From Trileptium ribeirensis (Eukaryota > Nematoda > Enoplea > Enoplida > Thoracostomopsidae): a DNA stretch of 64,000 nucleotides. Positions 42,959-55,105 of this stretch are shown one piece after another. The DNA is taken from the NCBI GenBank assembly GCA_030248225.1, contig JASANE010019372.1:1-64000 (forward strand), written 5' to 3'. How positions within the stretch are numbered: position 1 is the stretch's first letter; each line of letters starts with the position of its first letter. The notes under the pieces were generated by a model, which made no database searches, was not told where the DNA came from, and saw only the letters and a program-made list of their open reading frames with translations. A program made the translations under genes and the position numbers.

Positions 42959-45215
42959 CTATAGAGGCGCTTCGCTCAGCATCTTGTGCAAGTCGATGTT
43001 GGCAGCACGAGAGAGCCGTTGCATTCGGGGCGTCTGAATACCGGTATAGTAACGCCAGTTAGGTATTATATACCCGTCAATGCGGATAGAAGCGCAAGCG
43101 GTGCTTAAAGTGCCTCGGTAATTCCACTTTCCGTGGTGTCCGACAAAATAACAGCAAGGATCAACGCTCGATGCTGGTCGGCTATGACTCCTCCTACACT
43201 CTTGACACATTGGGTGCTAGCTCAGCTCTGCCTCAAATTCCTTCTCCATGACTTGCTGGAGCGTGTGGCCATTCACGCATTGACCCAACAACTCCATGAG
43301 GAGTTCCAACGAAGCAAGAGCCACTGGATCGAGGTACAATCCAGTTACACGATGGTCGATAGGGGAGGCCATACCTAGGATGCTGCTCAACATAGCGGAG
43401 TCTCGTTGAAGCGCTGCGTCCTCACTACATTCGAAGCGAACATCGAAAAGCCTACTTAGGTTGTTCAATTGCTCCATGGCTAACACAACTCTCCTATAGA
43501 AAAGAGCCTGTGGTTGTAGTACCACAGATTGTCCAAAGTCAGCGTTTATCTCACCTGCTCTAAATTTGATCGGAATAAGGCATTCCGCTACGAAGGGGTT
43601 CGAATTCTCAGCTATTTCGATGCGCGGATATTGATAATTCGAGGTCTCGGCATGATCGGTAGAGATGGCAAACAGTGCGTCTGATCCCGCAATGCGATTC
43701 CGTTCACTCGCTGTCAGTGAGCGAACGTGTCCTCGTTCAATCGGAAGGTCATTAGTAAGATAAAGTCCATACATGCTGTGCAATTGCTCATCTAGTCGAC
43801 GTGATCGTTCGTCATTAGCGTCCTGTACAAAGTCAAGTAATTGTCTTCGTCCCATACAAGGGTCCGAATGTTCACTGACTATGATTACGGATTCCTCCGA
43901 ATTACCCGGAGACATACTAGGTCTCCCTTCGACGGATTCGTCCTCAGCTGTCTTAAATTTCTTAAGCGGGCTATCCGAATTACCCGAGGGCATACAAGGT
44001 ACCTCTTCGACGGATCCCAAAATACTGCTAGAAATGTTAGACAAAGTGTCAGAGGACTCACCTAAATTACCCGGGCGCATACGCGGCAACCCTTCGATAG
44101 GTTCCTCCACGGCACTATTGTCCAACCGAGCCAATCTTAACTCGCTCGCGTCTAACGACTCATCCTCATCACTATCGTCTTCGGTGGTCTCATCCTCCTC
44201 ATCCTCGCTGGTGGTATCATCAGCGTCTTTGGAGCGGATCGACAAATGGCTTGTTCGCAGGCTCAAGTCAACACCTTCATCCGATGGTGCTCGCTGTACC
44301 ACATTGTTTCGGCGCGTTTCCCACGCCCCTTCACGGTGCCACTCACGTACGTCGGGGGTAGGTTCACGTCGGTACCAAGCAGCGTTCGCATCTTCCCAAT
44401 TCGCCCAAAACTCTTCGTCGCTCAATAGTTGTTCCTCGTCGAGTTCGCTATCACTGGCTTCGTCGTAACTGTTGTCAGAGTCATCCAGAACGTTGGTTAT
44501 TTCATACTCAGGCTCATTATCCTGCTCATCCTCAAAATCACTAAGTGCATGTGCAGTGGTTTGACTTAGATTAGACACTTTCGCTTCGCCTAAATGATTC
44601 GCTTCGCTTGCTGTGGATCCACGTCGTTCAAATAGGAGTTCAATAGACTCCCTCAATTCACTATTCTTCTGTTCAACAACATCATCAACCGCATCAACTT
44701 CATTACACAAGTCATTGAAAGAAGTTAGCTCATCATGGGGAACGTTACTGCCGCTTGGCGCAACGGAAGCCTCACAATGCGATGGACGGCCTTTATTTGC
44801 CACTCCGCCATCAACATCCCCATATCTGGGCAGACCCCGGACAATACTTTCAGCCCCAACGATCATGTCCGCTTCATCGGTGCGAACGGTCGCGAACCCG
44901 CTGCTACCTCTGCTTGGATATAGGTGACAAGGGCGGCCCCGATCAGCATCAAGGAAGGACCCAATGACCGTGGAACCCCTTGCCAATGAGGTCGGGAAAG
45001 TCACCTCAAGTCCATCAGTGCTATAATTGGCCGGTTCAAAATAGCACTCAATTACATCAACATCACTTCCATCATTATCCATCATAAATTCTCTAAGACT
45101 GCAAGCGCGACTTAACTTAGGCAAATCAGCAAGTTCATACGACACACAATTCTCATCATCACACAAGGGACGACCCGCGCGGCGGTCCGACCCACATACT
45201 ACATCATACGACCTA
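42959..45215 (-). CDS. Long acidic ORF of unknown function between gag and env
   Basis: The frame is open from about 45,215 (no early AUG) through 649 codons to a TAG at 43,219-43,217. It then continues in phase for 83 more codons (MCQECRRSHS..., with a CxxC and CC pair) to a TAG at 42,961-42,959. Asp/Glu/Ser-rich tracts dominate the first 400 residues. Three degenerate repeats share Pro-x-Met-x-Pro/Ser-Gly-Asn (e.g. GLPRMRPGNLGESS). The last 200 residues are folded-looking. No known domain was recognised. Its slot suggests an accessory or gag-related protein. The in-frame TAG could be a mutation or a readthrough site. Confidence 0.55.
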
Positions 45216-45219
45216 TAAT

Positions 45220-45666
45220 TTAGAACGGAACTAGGGATGGCGACTCTGATGAGGCCTCTACATCGTCGGACCTAACCTCCATCGTTCCTGACCTTCCATC
45301 GGTCTCTAAAAGCTCCATGGGTGTCTCACACGACGACCCGTATCGATCCATATCTTCTTGAGCCATATCGACGTCCTCGGCTTCCCTGCCGGAATAATCA
45401 TCAACAACATCCACCACACTCTCTATGGGATGGCCAGCCACAGAGGAGGAAAATAATAATAACAATGGCTCAACTACATCAACATCATCATCCACATTCC
45501 TCGCAGTCATCTCCAAAGAGCTGGGGGTTCCGGAATTCCCCCTTGAGGTGATTCCCTGGGGACTGCCGGCAATAAAATCATCACTTTCCTTACACTCACT
45601 TAACCTATAATTTTCAACATAACCATTTTCCAATTCTTCACAAATCTCGACGCTACCATCACTACC
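45220..45666 (-). CDS. Acidic C-terminal extension in the gag frame
   Basis: In phase with gag after a TAA (45,669-45,667), 148 codons rich in Glu, Asp, Val and Ser run to a TAA at 45,222-45,220. It may be a readthrough extension of Gag or a separate small ORF. It overlaps the open upstream edge of the acidic ORF in another frame. No domain was recognised. Confidence 0.4.
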   Translation of the reverse strand, partial: GSDGSVEICEELENGYVENYRLSECKESDDFIAGSPQGITSRGNSGTPSSLEMTARNVDDDVDVVEPLLLLFSSSVAGHPIESVVDVVDDYSGREAEDVDMAQEDMDRYGSSCETPMELLETDGRSGTMEVRSDDVEASSESPSLVPF

Positions 45667-47859
45667 TTACAATGCAATCAACGTTCGTTCGTTCGTTCCG
45701 GGCCTGCGCATGGCCGGACGGTTCGATTGGTCGACCTGTCGCTCGCCTCGCGGTTCGCTCTTCAAATCGCTCGCAGACACATATACAAGTGGATCGAAAC
45801 CTGCGCTAGGCACGTCCACACACGACATATACAATCCCTCTCCCGAATAACCCTCTTTTTGGTATTTTCTATTTTCAGTGCTATATACAGTGCTAGTGCT
45901 TTCGTCCAAGTGCTGTTCATAGTCGGCGTCCGTTAGACTCAATGTCCTACCTTCGGGACTGCCAATCGGTATGAATGGACTACAACTCCGAGGAAGACGC
46001 GCGGCGCCAGCCCAAGGAGCGGTCGTAATCACGTTCAGATGCCTCTCAACGAATCCCTCTGTCCCCTCAGAAAAGTCCATGTTATCGTCGTCTCGGTTCA
46101 CTTCGTATCCATCGTTGTCGTACTGCGGTTCTTCAGCAATTGCAATAGCATTCACTCGTCCGGTCGGGGCGCTATATCCTAGCTTACCCTGGATGATGCC
46201 GAGTTCGCGACTGAGCACATCTAAACGGTGGGTGGTGGCTGGGCTGGGGTCACGATTGCCTTTCGTTTGCGAAGCACTACAGTTTAGCTGGTATCGGCGG
46301 CGCTCTCCTGCACCTCCGTTCCTATTTCCTCCGTTTCCTACATACTGACGGTTAGACTGTTGCTGTGGACCTATATTGCGCTCGAACTGCGGTCGCTCAT
46401 TAGCGACTCTCTGGTATCCATTAGTCTGTCCTTGCCGGTTGTTATACATAGCGGGTTGTCGGTTACCTGCGTAGTCTCTACTTCCGCGAGCATTATTAGC
46501 AAAACCTGGGGGTGAGCGGTTACACTGATATCCTGGTTGATTTAAGCTCAGGCGGTTTCCTCCATTATTCCATCCTACATTATTTCGGTGGCCATCTCCG
46601 GTCTCGAAGCGGCGAGGCGGAGGCTGCTGAGGACCTCCACGGCCCATAGGATAGTTATCGTTTCGTGGATAGGCTCCTCCGTAGTTCCTCGGTTGGTACT
46701 GCATTGGCTCTCGACGTATAGCGCCAGAAGCATAAACTGGTACCGGTTCGGCATTGCGCGGTACGTTGTTAGCGGCCGGCGGATAGCGTGCGGGATGCGG
46801 GCAGTCGCGCATGACATGTCCTAATTCTCCACAGCGATAGCAAGTGATATGCGGTATCGGCAGGCACGGTGGCGCAGCAGGCGAGCCTGGCACGAACGGC
46901 GGCGCAAGTGCATTTAGTTGGCGCGTGTTTTCAGCTCGTTTGTCGATTACGTCTAACAATCGACTAATTGTGTCGCTATTACTATTGTTTGCCTTACGGT
47001 GTTCTTCAATCATGGTCTGGAGTTGTGTGATCAGACCTTCACCTCCCTCCTCAAGGAGCGAGTTCACTGTTTTGGTGCGGGGATTACTAGTAACCGAAGC
47101 GTCCGGATCGGGGCAAGCAGCATTTGCGTCCTCATACCGCTTAGCAACAGCTACCGTATCGCGAAATGTCTCGCACTCGTGGATCTGATTAAGGACCTGC
47201 CTGCGCACTTCGGGTCGTAAACCCCCTTGAAAGAACATGCGTAGCATGGTGTCCCGTTGCTCCTCCTCCATATCAGGGAAGGCACGATCACACAACTTCT
47301 GCAGTTCTAAACCATACATAGCAACTGGTTCGTTCGCTCCTTGTTGCCTAGTGCAAAGTCCTGATAGTGATTTCTCAGGTCTACGGGAAGATGAAAACAA
47401 TAGAAAACTCTGACGCTTCGCCGGTGGAAGGCCTTCGAAGGCCTCCCTTGCCGGTCCACGCTAGAGAGCAGGTACACAAATTAACTTTCGGCGATCGTCC
47501 CAACCATTGGCGTTAGCGAGACGATTATACATACGAACCCAGTCTTCGAAATCCTGACCTCCAGGTTCCCCATCAAAGGTCGGCATGTCCCTTAACGGTA
47601 TCATAGGAGGACCAGTGGACTGGGTGGTTAAGTGGTGTTAAATCGCATTCGTGGCACTTGCGTCCGCGCCGAGCGCTTCGGCAAATTCTCCACGACGCAA
47701 GTGTCCAGTGGGTCGAGGTGGCGGCGGCGTCAACGGTGGCTCGCCGGCAGTTACGGTCGGTCGAGTTCTAGTCCGTATAGTGTCCTCCATCGGTCCGTCC
47801 GTCGCACCGAAGAAGTCACTCGTCTCCAAGTCTCCGTTATGATTTACGTTTGAGTCCAT
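45667..47859 (-). CDS. gag: Gag polyprotein (capsid and CCHC nucleocapsid), two internal stops
   Basis: The ATG at 47,859 starts an acidic, Pro-rich N-terminus (MDSNVNHNGDLETSDFFGAT). A TAA at 47,640-47,638 and a TAG at 47,463-47,461 interrupt the frame, but it is otherwise continuous to TAA 45,669-45,667. The capsid part has the Ty3/Gypsy Gag pattern, with FDGEPGGQDFEDWVRMYNRL after the first stop and later a helical LRMFFQGGLRPEVRRQV. A single zinc knuckle CYRCGELGHVMRDC (C-x2-C-x4-H-x4-C) lies near 46,845-46,800, followed by an Arg/Gly/Asn-rich, RNA-binding tail. Gag packages the genome. The stops suggest that this copy cannot make full Gag without readthrough. Confidence 0.87.
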
Positions 47860-49343
47860 TTGTGTAAGAGTAGGTTCTCGATTTCAGTGGATAATTACGT
47901 GTACTTGTTGATCGAGAGTCTGGCGTCAAACTAGCAGCAAAAAGGTACCAAATCAGGGCGTAAAATCTCGTACGAATCACAGCAAAAAAATGTGTTATTG
48001 CCGGTGTAAACGATCACGTTAGTGGTAGACCAAACTACCTTGGCTTACTAAGCTGAATAGCCAAAATAAACCACCCTACCCGGTTGTCGATAAAGAAACG
48101 CAACGGTCCCGGTCAGCAACTGAGACAGCCAGGTAAATCCAACAGAATGAACACTGAAAGCCGAGAGGTTAAACAAAACAACACGTTCAAACTACACAAC
48201 GATAACCAAAGTACGGTGTACAAATGAGGTTTATACACAAAAGTAAATACGCAAAGAAAATTTAATATAAACAAAATTAAAGATTACAGCGTTCCGTAGG
48301 CAGTGTCCAAATATCTTCCGAACCGATCGTCCAGTGGGCAAAAGTCAATCCGTAGCGCAGCAACCAATAGTCCAACGGTAAGGCAGCGTCCGTGTGACAA
48401 CCAGCAGTACACCGTCGAGCGAGCAATACAACTGTTACGCGGCGGTCCAAAAATCGTAGCAACGAGAAACGCAACGTCCCGAAAATAACAGCCGGATCGA
48501 GTGAAAGTTCGACGGAGCGAAAGGTCGATCAAGTGTCCCAAGGTCGCAGAGCGATAAATAGTTCCAGTCAGTCGTCGTTCGTCAGGTAATACGATTGTTC
48601 GGTCACTTCCGATAACGTAGACCAAGGCCAAATAGTCAACAGGCTAACGGTTGATAACAAATGTGTCGACGGCGAACGGCGGCGTAGAATAAAATTGGCG
48701 TACGATAAAATTGTAGCACACAAGGCGGTATTAATTTCACAAATGAATCGGCGAATTAGTATAGATCGATAACGATTTAATGAGTTAATTAAATAGTTAA
48801 GCACGCTAATAACGCAAAGCCCCTGAAATAGTGCCCCATGGTTTGGTACACTCGAGAGCCACAGTACTCGACGGGACCACCGACAGCAACACGAGCTGCC
48901 ACCCTTACACGTACGTCCGCAACGAGAGCTAGCGTCAGGAGCAGAATATAAATAGTGACCAAACAAAGGCACAAAACAATACGATTCACAAAAGCCATAG
49001 AAGCATATATTAGTACAGACAAGACTGGATGACCATTGACACACCACGAATGGTACTTCTAGGTGCAAAAGGTCCACATGAAGGTAGAAACTGAACTTAT
49101 ACGAAATTTACCTGCAATAATTTCAGGATTTCTACTGGTAATCAGAGTCACTATTACCATTGGACGAAATGGGCGCCGCTAACGAACTACCCTCGGCATA
49201 TGGTTTAGACGAAAGCTTCAGACTCACTGCGTGAGGTTTAAATGAAAATTTGCTCTCTCACGGCCTGTGATTTGAACCAAATTTTAACTCACTACATGGG
49301 GTTTAAATGACAATTTACGCCTTACCATGTAGCCCCCATACGT
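47860..49343 (-). other. 5' leader of the retroelement
   Basis: About 1.5 kb separates the LTR from gag. On the element strand, five bases after the LTR end, TGGGGGCTACATGG begins with TGG as a primer-binding site should; the matching tRNA was not identified. Low-confidence frames occur, including 48,998-48,789, which starts with a signal-peptide-like stretch (MAFVNRIVLCLCLVTIYILL). Nothing else was seen. Confidence 0.5.
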
Positions 49344-50978
49344 TGTAATAACCGGTGACGCAGCTGCATGGCGCAACTTCCTAACACCATGCCCATACGA
49401 CCCCGGCTATCGTAACCTCAAGGGTGGACCGTGAATACTAAATTTTAATCCTATTCTTGGTCAGACCCAAGAAGCTACGCACCTTAGCAGGCCGCAGGCG
49501 CGCTTCACGGGGTGTGTTCGGACCCCGCCCGAAGGGTTGCGCACGTGTCTAGTATCGGGTACGATTTCTGAGGTCCCCCAGGAAGGCTAGCACCGACACC
49601 TCCTCGCAGGTAATGGAGCCTAGCCGCTATTCCCTATCTTAAACTCATCGGAAGTTGTTTAGTTCTGTTTTACTGTGGGAAATGTTGAACTAAAATGTGA
49701 AAGTGTCTCTAGAAATTTGAAGCTCAAGATAAATTACCTGGTTAAAAATCACGGTATGCTCCGTGTTAGAGCATTGACCTATGTGACCCCCACAGGGTTC
49801 CGACGAGCCCTGAGTGTTTTAATGTCGGATTATCAATGGTGTGGCCTGCGCTTTTCAATGGATTCTATTTCGATGAAATTAGTCAAAATCCCTATTGAAC
49901 TTTTCACGTTATTGCCAGGAACGAGTTAACTTTTTCAACTGTATTTCTCAGATTTTACTCCTTGATTCCAGGGAAACACGAAATAGATTTGATAGAAGGC
50001 CCTGCTCGTCAGGGCTTGCGACATTCTCGTACACAAGCCATGGCGAACAGGGTCTGCTCGTCCGAGCGGACAAACCAGAAAAGCATAATGTCCTATCGTC
50101 TCGGTATCGAAGAAGACTATAGTCGGCGTGTCAAGATACAACGTTTATTTACAAAGATCAAAGCTTATTGATGGGACGAGTGTTCCAAAAAAAGCCTAAT
50201 AGTATCTTGCTGTGGTCGCGACAGTCCAGCACAGTGTGGCGGCACGGGGCGTTGAAAGGAGAACGGGCGAGGAGCGTGCAGATATTCGCCAAGTTGCGAA
50301 CTAGGGGCGGTTATCCCTGCTTCACTCAATGCTAGCGAACTACTCAGCTATGAGGCGCAATAAGCAGGGGCCCTAGAGTGCTTCTGAAAACGCTCCTTAA
50401 TGCATGTCGCGCTGGGCGACGGATACTTAAGATGGGCGGAGGGAAAAAGCGGTGTTCGGACTGAATACGCGAGCTCTACATCTTGGTTGGAACACTGCTC
50501 AAAACAGCCCCGACTATAGAATCTGACGAAGGGGCGTCTGATCGTTTATCCTCAAGGTACACTTGCATTAATGCCTATCACTACTTTCATCCTATTAGAT
50601 TTGACGACCTCACCTACCTAGCGGTACGACTGACCGAACGACCGTGGGTAGGGGCTAACTAATCCGGTTTCGTAGCGGTAGGGCCAGTTATAACGCGGGA
50701 CGACTCTACATGATTCCCTAATCGGTCTCTGGGTCGCCCTCTAGAGGCGAGCCTGATTATTTTAGTTATAGATTTGTTTCCCTAGTGGTATTTCGTTGGG
50801 GGGGCATGTTTAACGGGCTGAGAGGATCGAGCCGGGGCACGACTCGACCTCATTCATTACCTTAGGGGCCGTTTTGGATGGTCGGGACAGGGGCGACCGG
50901 CCCCGGACGCCTCTGCATCTTTTGTTTTGTCTCTTTATCGTTTGTCTTTGGCCTCTCTCTAACGACTATTTTCTTTTA

Positions 50979-51023
50979 CACTGCACTGTTGCAGTGTCTC
51001 AACTGCACTGTCGTGCAGTTGAG
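50979..51023. repeat. Two adjacent hairpins in the LTR
   Basis: ACTGCACTGTTGCAGT-type pairing at about 50,979-50,997 is followed by CTCAACTGCAC-TGTC-GTGCAGTTGAG at 50,998-51,023, an 11 bp perfect stem with a four-base loop. Confidence 0.75.
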
Positions 51024-51053
51024 TTATCACCGACTCAATAATAAAAGTCGATG

Positions 51054-51135
51054 TGTTCCTATGGCTGAATGGTTAAGACATGTAAAACTGCAGCGGACTT
51101 GAATTCTCCGTGCAGGTTCAACTCATAGTACGGGA
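51054..51135 (+). mobile_element. tRNA-like sequence within the LTR
   Basis: An A box-like TGGCTGAATGGTTAAGA (about 51,062) and a B box-like GGTTCAACTC (about 51,115) are spaced like a Ser/Leu-type tRNA. It is antisense to the retroelement. A SINE insertion or a chance match are both possible; the target duplication was not found. Confidence 0.4.
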
Positions 51136-51443
51136 AATGCAGCTCGCTGCTACTGAAAATACAGAAAAGATGAAACCTGGCATACATAGTACATAGCCTA
51201 ACGGGCACTCATGATAAATAGTGAAACCTGGCTAAACTCAGCGATCGACTCGCTCCAAAAGGAAAAAAGGGTTTTGCACTAGCCCGGTTTGGGGCCGAAA
51301 TGGCCAGGACGAGGAGGTAAGTATTCTTTATTTTTTGAAAATCCTAAAATTTTGTTTGAAGGCGGGGACACAATGTGTTTCTCCCGCATAGGCGGTTTCT
51401 AGTGATGGCGCAGGCGCAAGCTCTTAATTTTATCTCTTTTAGA

Positions 51444-53708
51444 CAATGGTCCCGAGCGAAGACCATTGCGTAGTGCATAGGTGAACGTCGGTAAATCTCG
51501 TCTGGCGTGTTGCAATTAAACGATGCACCATCGTCCCAGGTCAATGTCGGCGAAATTTTGCTCAGCTGGGGGCGTGTTCTTCCAGCTGATTTCGATTACA
51601 CGGGGACAAGGGGACACCTACAGGTATTCCGGTCAGTCGTCCTAATGAAAAGAGCGTACAGATAAGGTGCCTACCGAGTAGGTCGTTTAAGTGTTGTGAA
51701 ATTAAGTTCAAACATCTGAGTAAAATGATTCCGAGACAACATTCCGTGAAAGCAGCAAAGACCTTAAGCTCAAGTTAGCGTCCCTAGAATTTGTTTAGTC
51801 TTTTGAGATCCCAAATTTTCTTAACTCGAGGAAATAGAAGAAATTTTGAGGGCTTTCTAAAGCCCGACGGAGGCTAGTCCTCCGTCCCTAAGCTGCGTTT
51901 CTGTCCAAGCCCAAACATGGTATGGGCGTTGAACGCTAAGCTATAAGTTTGTAAACCATAAGAACAAACCATCGAATAATTCCCTATTTTCTGTGCATGC
52001 ACGTTCACGAAATTTTAACGTGGTCGGCTCAGTATAATTCGTTGATCCGAACTCAAAAGAAGCAAGTCATGTAAAACCTGGACGAGAAGCGTCCATTTTG
52101 TTGTGCCTTACCTAAGACCACGGTGAATCAGCAAGACTTCGAATTAGACGAATGGTCCTCACAGTGCTCTGCACTAACGTGCCCTAAATCGCCTAACGCC
52201 TCCTACGTCGGAACTCGATTCTAGAGGTTGATTCCAGTTAAGATCGTGTGTAGCGTTTCTGAGGGGACGGGGTGGGTGAAACCTGAACGCGATTGATTCT
52301 ACTTAGGGGCGAGGAAACATGCTACGTTCATGAAATATTTAAGGGAATGGCCTGTTACTCTTTATCCGGCAGGGAAACTAAACCCCTGCATCCACTAAGC
52401 CTTCAAGTACTTACGAACTTTGATCCCTGGGGCAGCACCAGCTGAACCCCCTTCGCGAAGTATACACCTACGCGGAAACCTTTGTCCATCGAATCGATCC
52501 GAAGCAAAAGCGAAAAGCCAAAGAAAACAGAGCCATATGAAAACTAAACACAGAAAATAGTGCGTCGGAGCCGGTCAGTAAAGTCGACCGAACTCCACGC
52601 TGTCGAAGTCCAACTGATTCCAAGATTCGACGCGTTGGTCGTAACCTCGAAATTTCTGCCTATATGTTACGATGGCGATTTTGTCGCCGTCCAATCGTTG
52701 GCGACTTCTTGACGCCCACTTTTTTGGGTTTTCTGTCCAGTGTCCAATTGGGGACACTTCCGGAAATTGAAATCTTGACGGCTACCGTAAACCGTCGATG
52801 TCCTTAAAGAGAGTCGGCTTCAATTAAATTTGCCGACTTTAAGTTTGAATCTTCCGAGTACTCGGAAGTTGACCATCTGTGGTTTTAGTCCAAATTTTCC
52901 CAAGAAAAATCAATTTTGAAGTTCCTATTTCCCGTCCTCATCGCCGGATGTCCAGCGAAATCGGATCCTAAAATCACAATGTTCGAACAATTTCCGGTCG
53001 CAACTTAACTTAAACTATTACGACTACTTTAGGGACACGCAACTTCCTTCTTCAACCCAATTAGCGTGCCAATCTGTTTGAATTTTGATTGTTCAACCCT
53101 CCCAACTCGTCCTAATTCGGCGGCGATCGACTTGGTCTTTGTTGTCCTCAACTTGCCGCCATCCTAATTAAGCTAAATCTAACTTAGCAGGTGACCCTCG
53201 TTCATGAGGACAGTCGAAAACGTCGAAAAGAACCGAGCTAATTTGAAATTTGTACGCTAATGCCGGTACCTCGAAGTCTCGCCGGGGGAAACCGACGACG
53301 CGAGAACGTCCGTCTCGAGGCCAGAGACGGGGCTAACCTTAACCTACTCCTAACCGGTCAGGGGTCCTGCTTCAAAGCTCCTAGGGTCTGCGGGAGGGCC
53401 CTAAAGTCGCCCCCCGTTCGTCCTATCCGTCCACGTTTCGTCCGTCCGTAAAACTCTGAAATTTAACAAATTTTAGTACGTGGTGTCCTTGTTCGTCCGT
53501 CCTTATGTTATGTCCTTACATAAATATATATATATTATATACATATATCTACACACACACATATACACACAAAGACTAACACTACACACATCAGACGGGA
53601 TGGCGTCCTGAGCGACAGAAAGGTCGCTCAGGATAAACACAAACGCAAAGCACATCAAACACAACAACAACAATGACGACAAAAGAAAACCGACCAGAAA
53701 CGTCGGTT
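51444..53708. repeat. Cluster of short perfect hairpins in the LTR
   Basis: By eye: 51,444-51,468 (CAATGGTC arms), 51,850-51,865 (GGGCTTTC), 51,866-51,886 (GACGGAGG), 52,740-52,757 (GTGTCC), 52,777-52,796 (GACGG), 52,812-52,838 (AGTCGGC), 52,851-52,868 (CTTCCGAGT), 53,607-53,632 (CCTGAGCGAC) and 53,688-53,708 (AACCGAC). Arms are 5-10 bp with short loops. Confidence 0.75.
53522..53572. repeat. TA/CA microsatellite in the LTR
   Basis: A short ATATAT run is followed by CACACA-type repeats. Confidence 0.8.
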
Positions 53709-55105
53709 AGAGAGAGAACGAGGACAAAAGCGAAATGACAACGAGGACACGAGGCGGGCGTGGGAAGGGAGCGGGACAGGGGGAATCCGGGATGATTTTC
53801 AAGGGGCTAGGGTCAGATTCGATCTCAGGACGGAAAACGGGGTCGATTGATACCAAACACAAGGGGGTGGACTTAGTAACGGGTCGGAATCCACTCATGG
53901 GTTCTGTTATGTATTGGTATGGGGAGCTTTAGCGGGCTCTCCTGCGTTAGCGGATGGGCGAAGCGACGCCCGCCGGGTATCGTTGGACTCACCGTCCAAC
54001 GGCGATTTGAACGAGGGGTGATATCGCTACTGGGGCGATAGGAGTAAAAACGGTACTAAAATCGTGGCAATTAGAGAGAGTGATGGCTACGGTGGGGGGC
54101 GCGTTTGTTGGTCGTCCGAGATAACGGGGCGGCGGATCGAGACCCGCCGGGTATTTTTGGAAATGTCTCATCGAGGCGAATCCAATGAGGGGCGGTTCGC
54201 CCATTTCAGAATGGAGGGAAAAATCTCGATTTATCGGCGCCCATCAGCAGTTGGCACCAGCTTTCTAGGCACCGTTGAGTGACTGCAGCGAGTCAGCAGG
54301 GACTCGGGCTGAGGTTCGACACGTATAGTTGGATTCAACTGGTCGCGACGAACAAAACGAGGGGTTGCCTGCGCCGGGTCTGACGCGGGGTACGGCGACG
54401 GGAATGGCGGAAAGTGGGGTTTTGTATTGGTTGCATACTGCAATAGTCTAAAGAAACAAGGCGGTTTCGCCTAAAAGTTGTCCACTGGACACACACACAC
54501 ATAAATAGATACCTATACATATTCTATATATGATATGTCCTAACTACATGGAGAGTGATGGTCCGGGTTTCACGGCGGCAACGCTACCTAGCGTAAGTAG
54601 CGATTGTCTCTACGCGTTACAAGCGAAGTTCCGGCGTTGTCCGGAGCGCCTTTGGATGTCCATTCGCAATTCCCAAAGCGTTCTACCAGCCTGCTCTGGT
54701 TATTCTCCGTACCACGATATCGCAGACGGTGACGGGCCTTCGAATGAGCCAGGCATCCGTCGTCCCTTACAGTTGCAAGTGCTACCAAAGCGTGATTTCC
54801 GCTTATTTTGACTTGTTGTTTTCTGTAAACGTTACCTAGTATTTTGTTATAACCAAGTAAATTTAATATTTTTGATTTCAGTCTTAACAAACGTGTTTTC
54901 CTGAACGTGCAGCCAGGGGCCTCCTATTCCCGGACGGTCGTAACCGTCAGTCCTATAACATATAGTGTCGGCTAGTTGGGTTCTCAACCAAGTTCCAGTT
55001 TTCGTCGGTGCGGGATTCCATTTTCAGTCCTTCAGGTCGGTTGAGGCCGCTCGTTTCCTCATAATTTGGTCACGTTACAACACTCGTCCCTAGCAAAATC
55101 GTGGG

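Noticed and set aside
43773..44468. Plus-strand 231-codon Ser-rich frame
   Set aside because: It is antisense to the acidic ORF; its composition is the mirror of Asp/Glu/Ser codons on the minus strand.
32506..47859. A non-standard genetic code (TAA/TAG read as Gln) to explain in-frame stops
   Set aside because: One internal stop is TGA, the accessory ORFs end in TAA or TAG without convincing continuation, and the frameshift in pol shows that the copy is damaged. It cannot be excluded without host genes.
51054..51135. A functional tRNA gene
   Set aside because: Only A- and B-box-like motifs are present; a paired acceptor stem was not found.
49344..55100. Ribosomal RNA genes in the GC-richer LTR
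   Set aside because: The base composition suggested it, but no conserved rRNA segment could be recognised.
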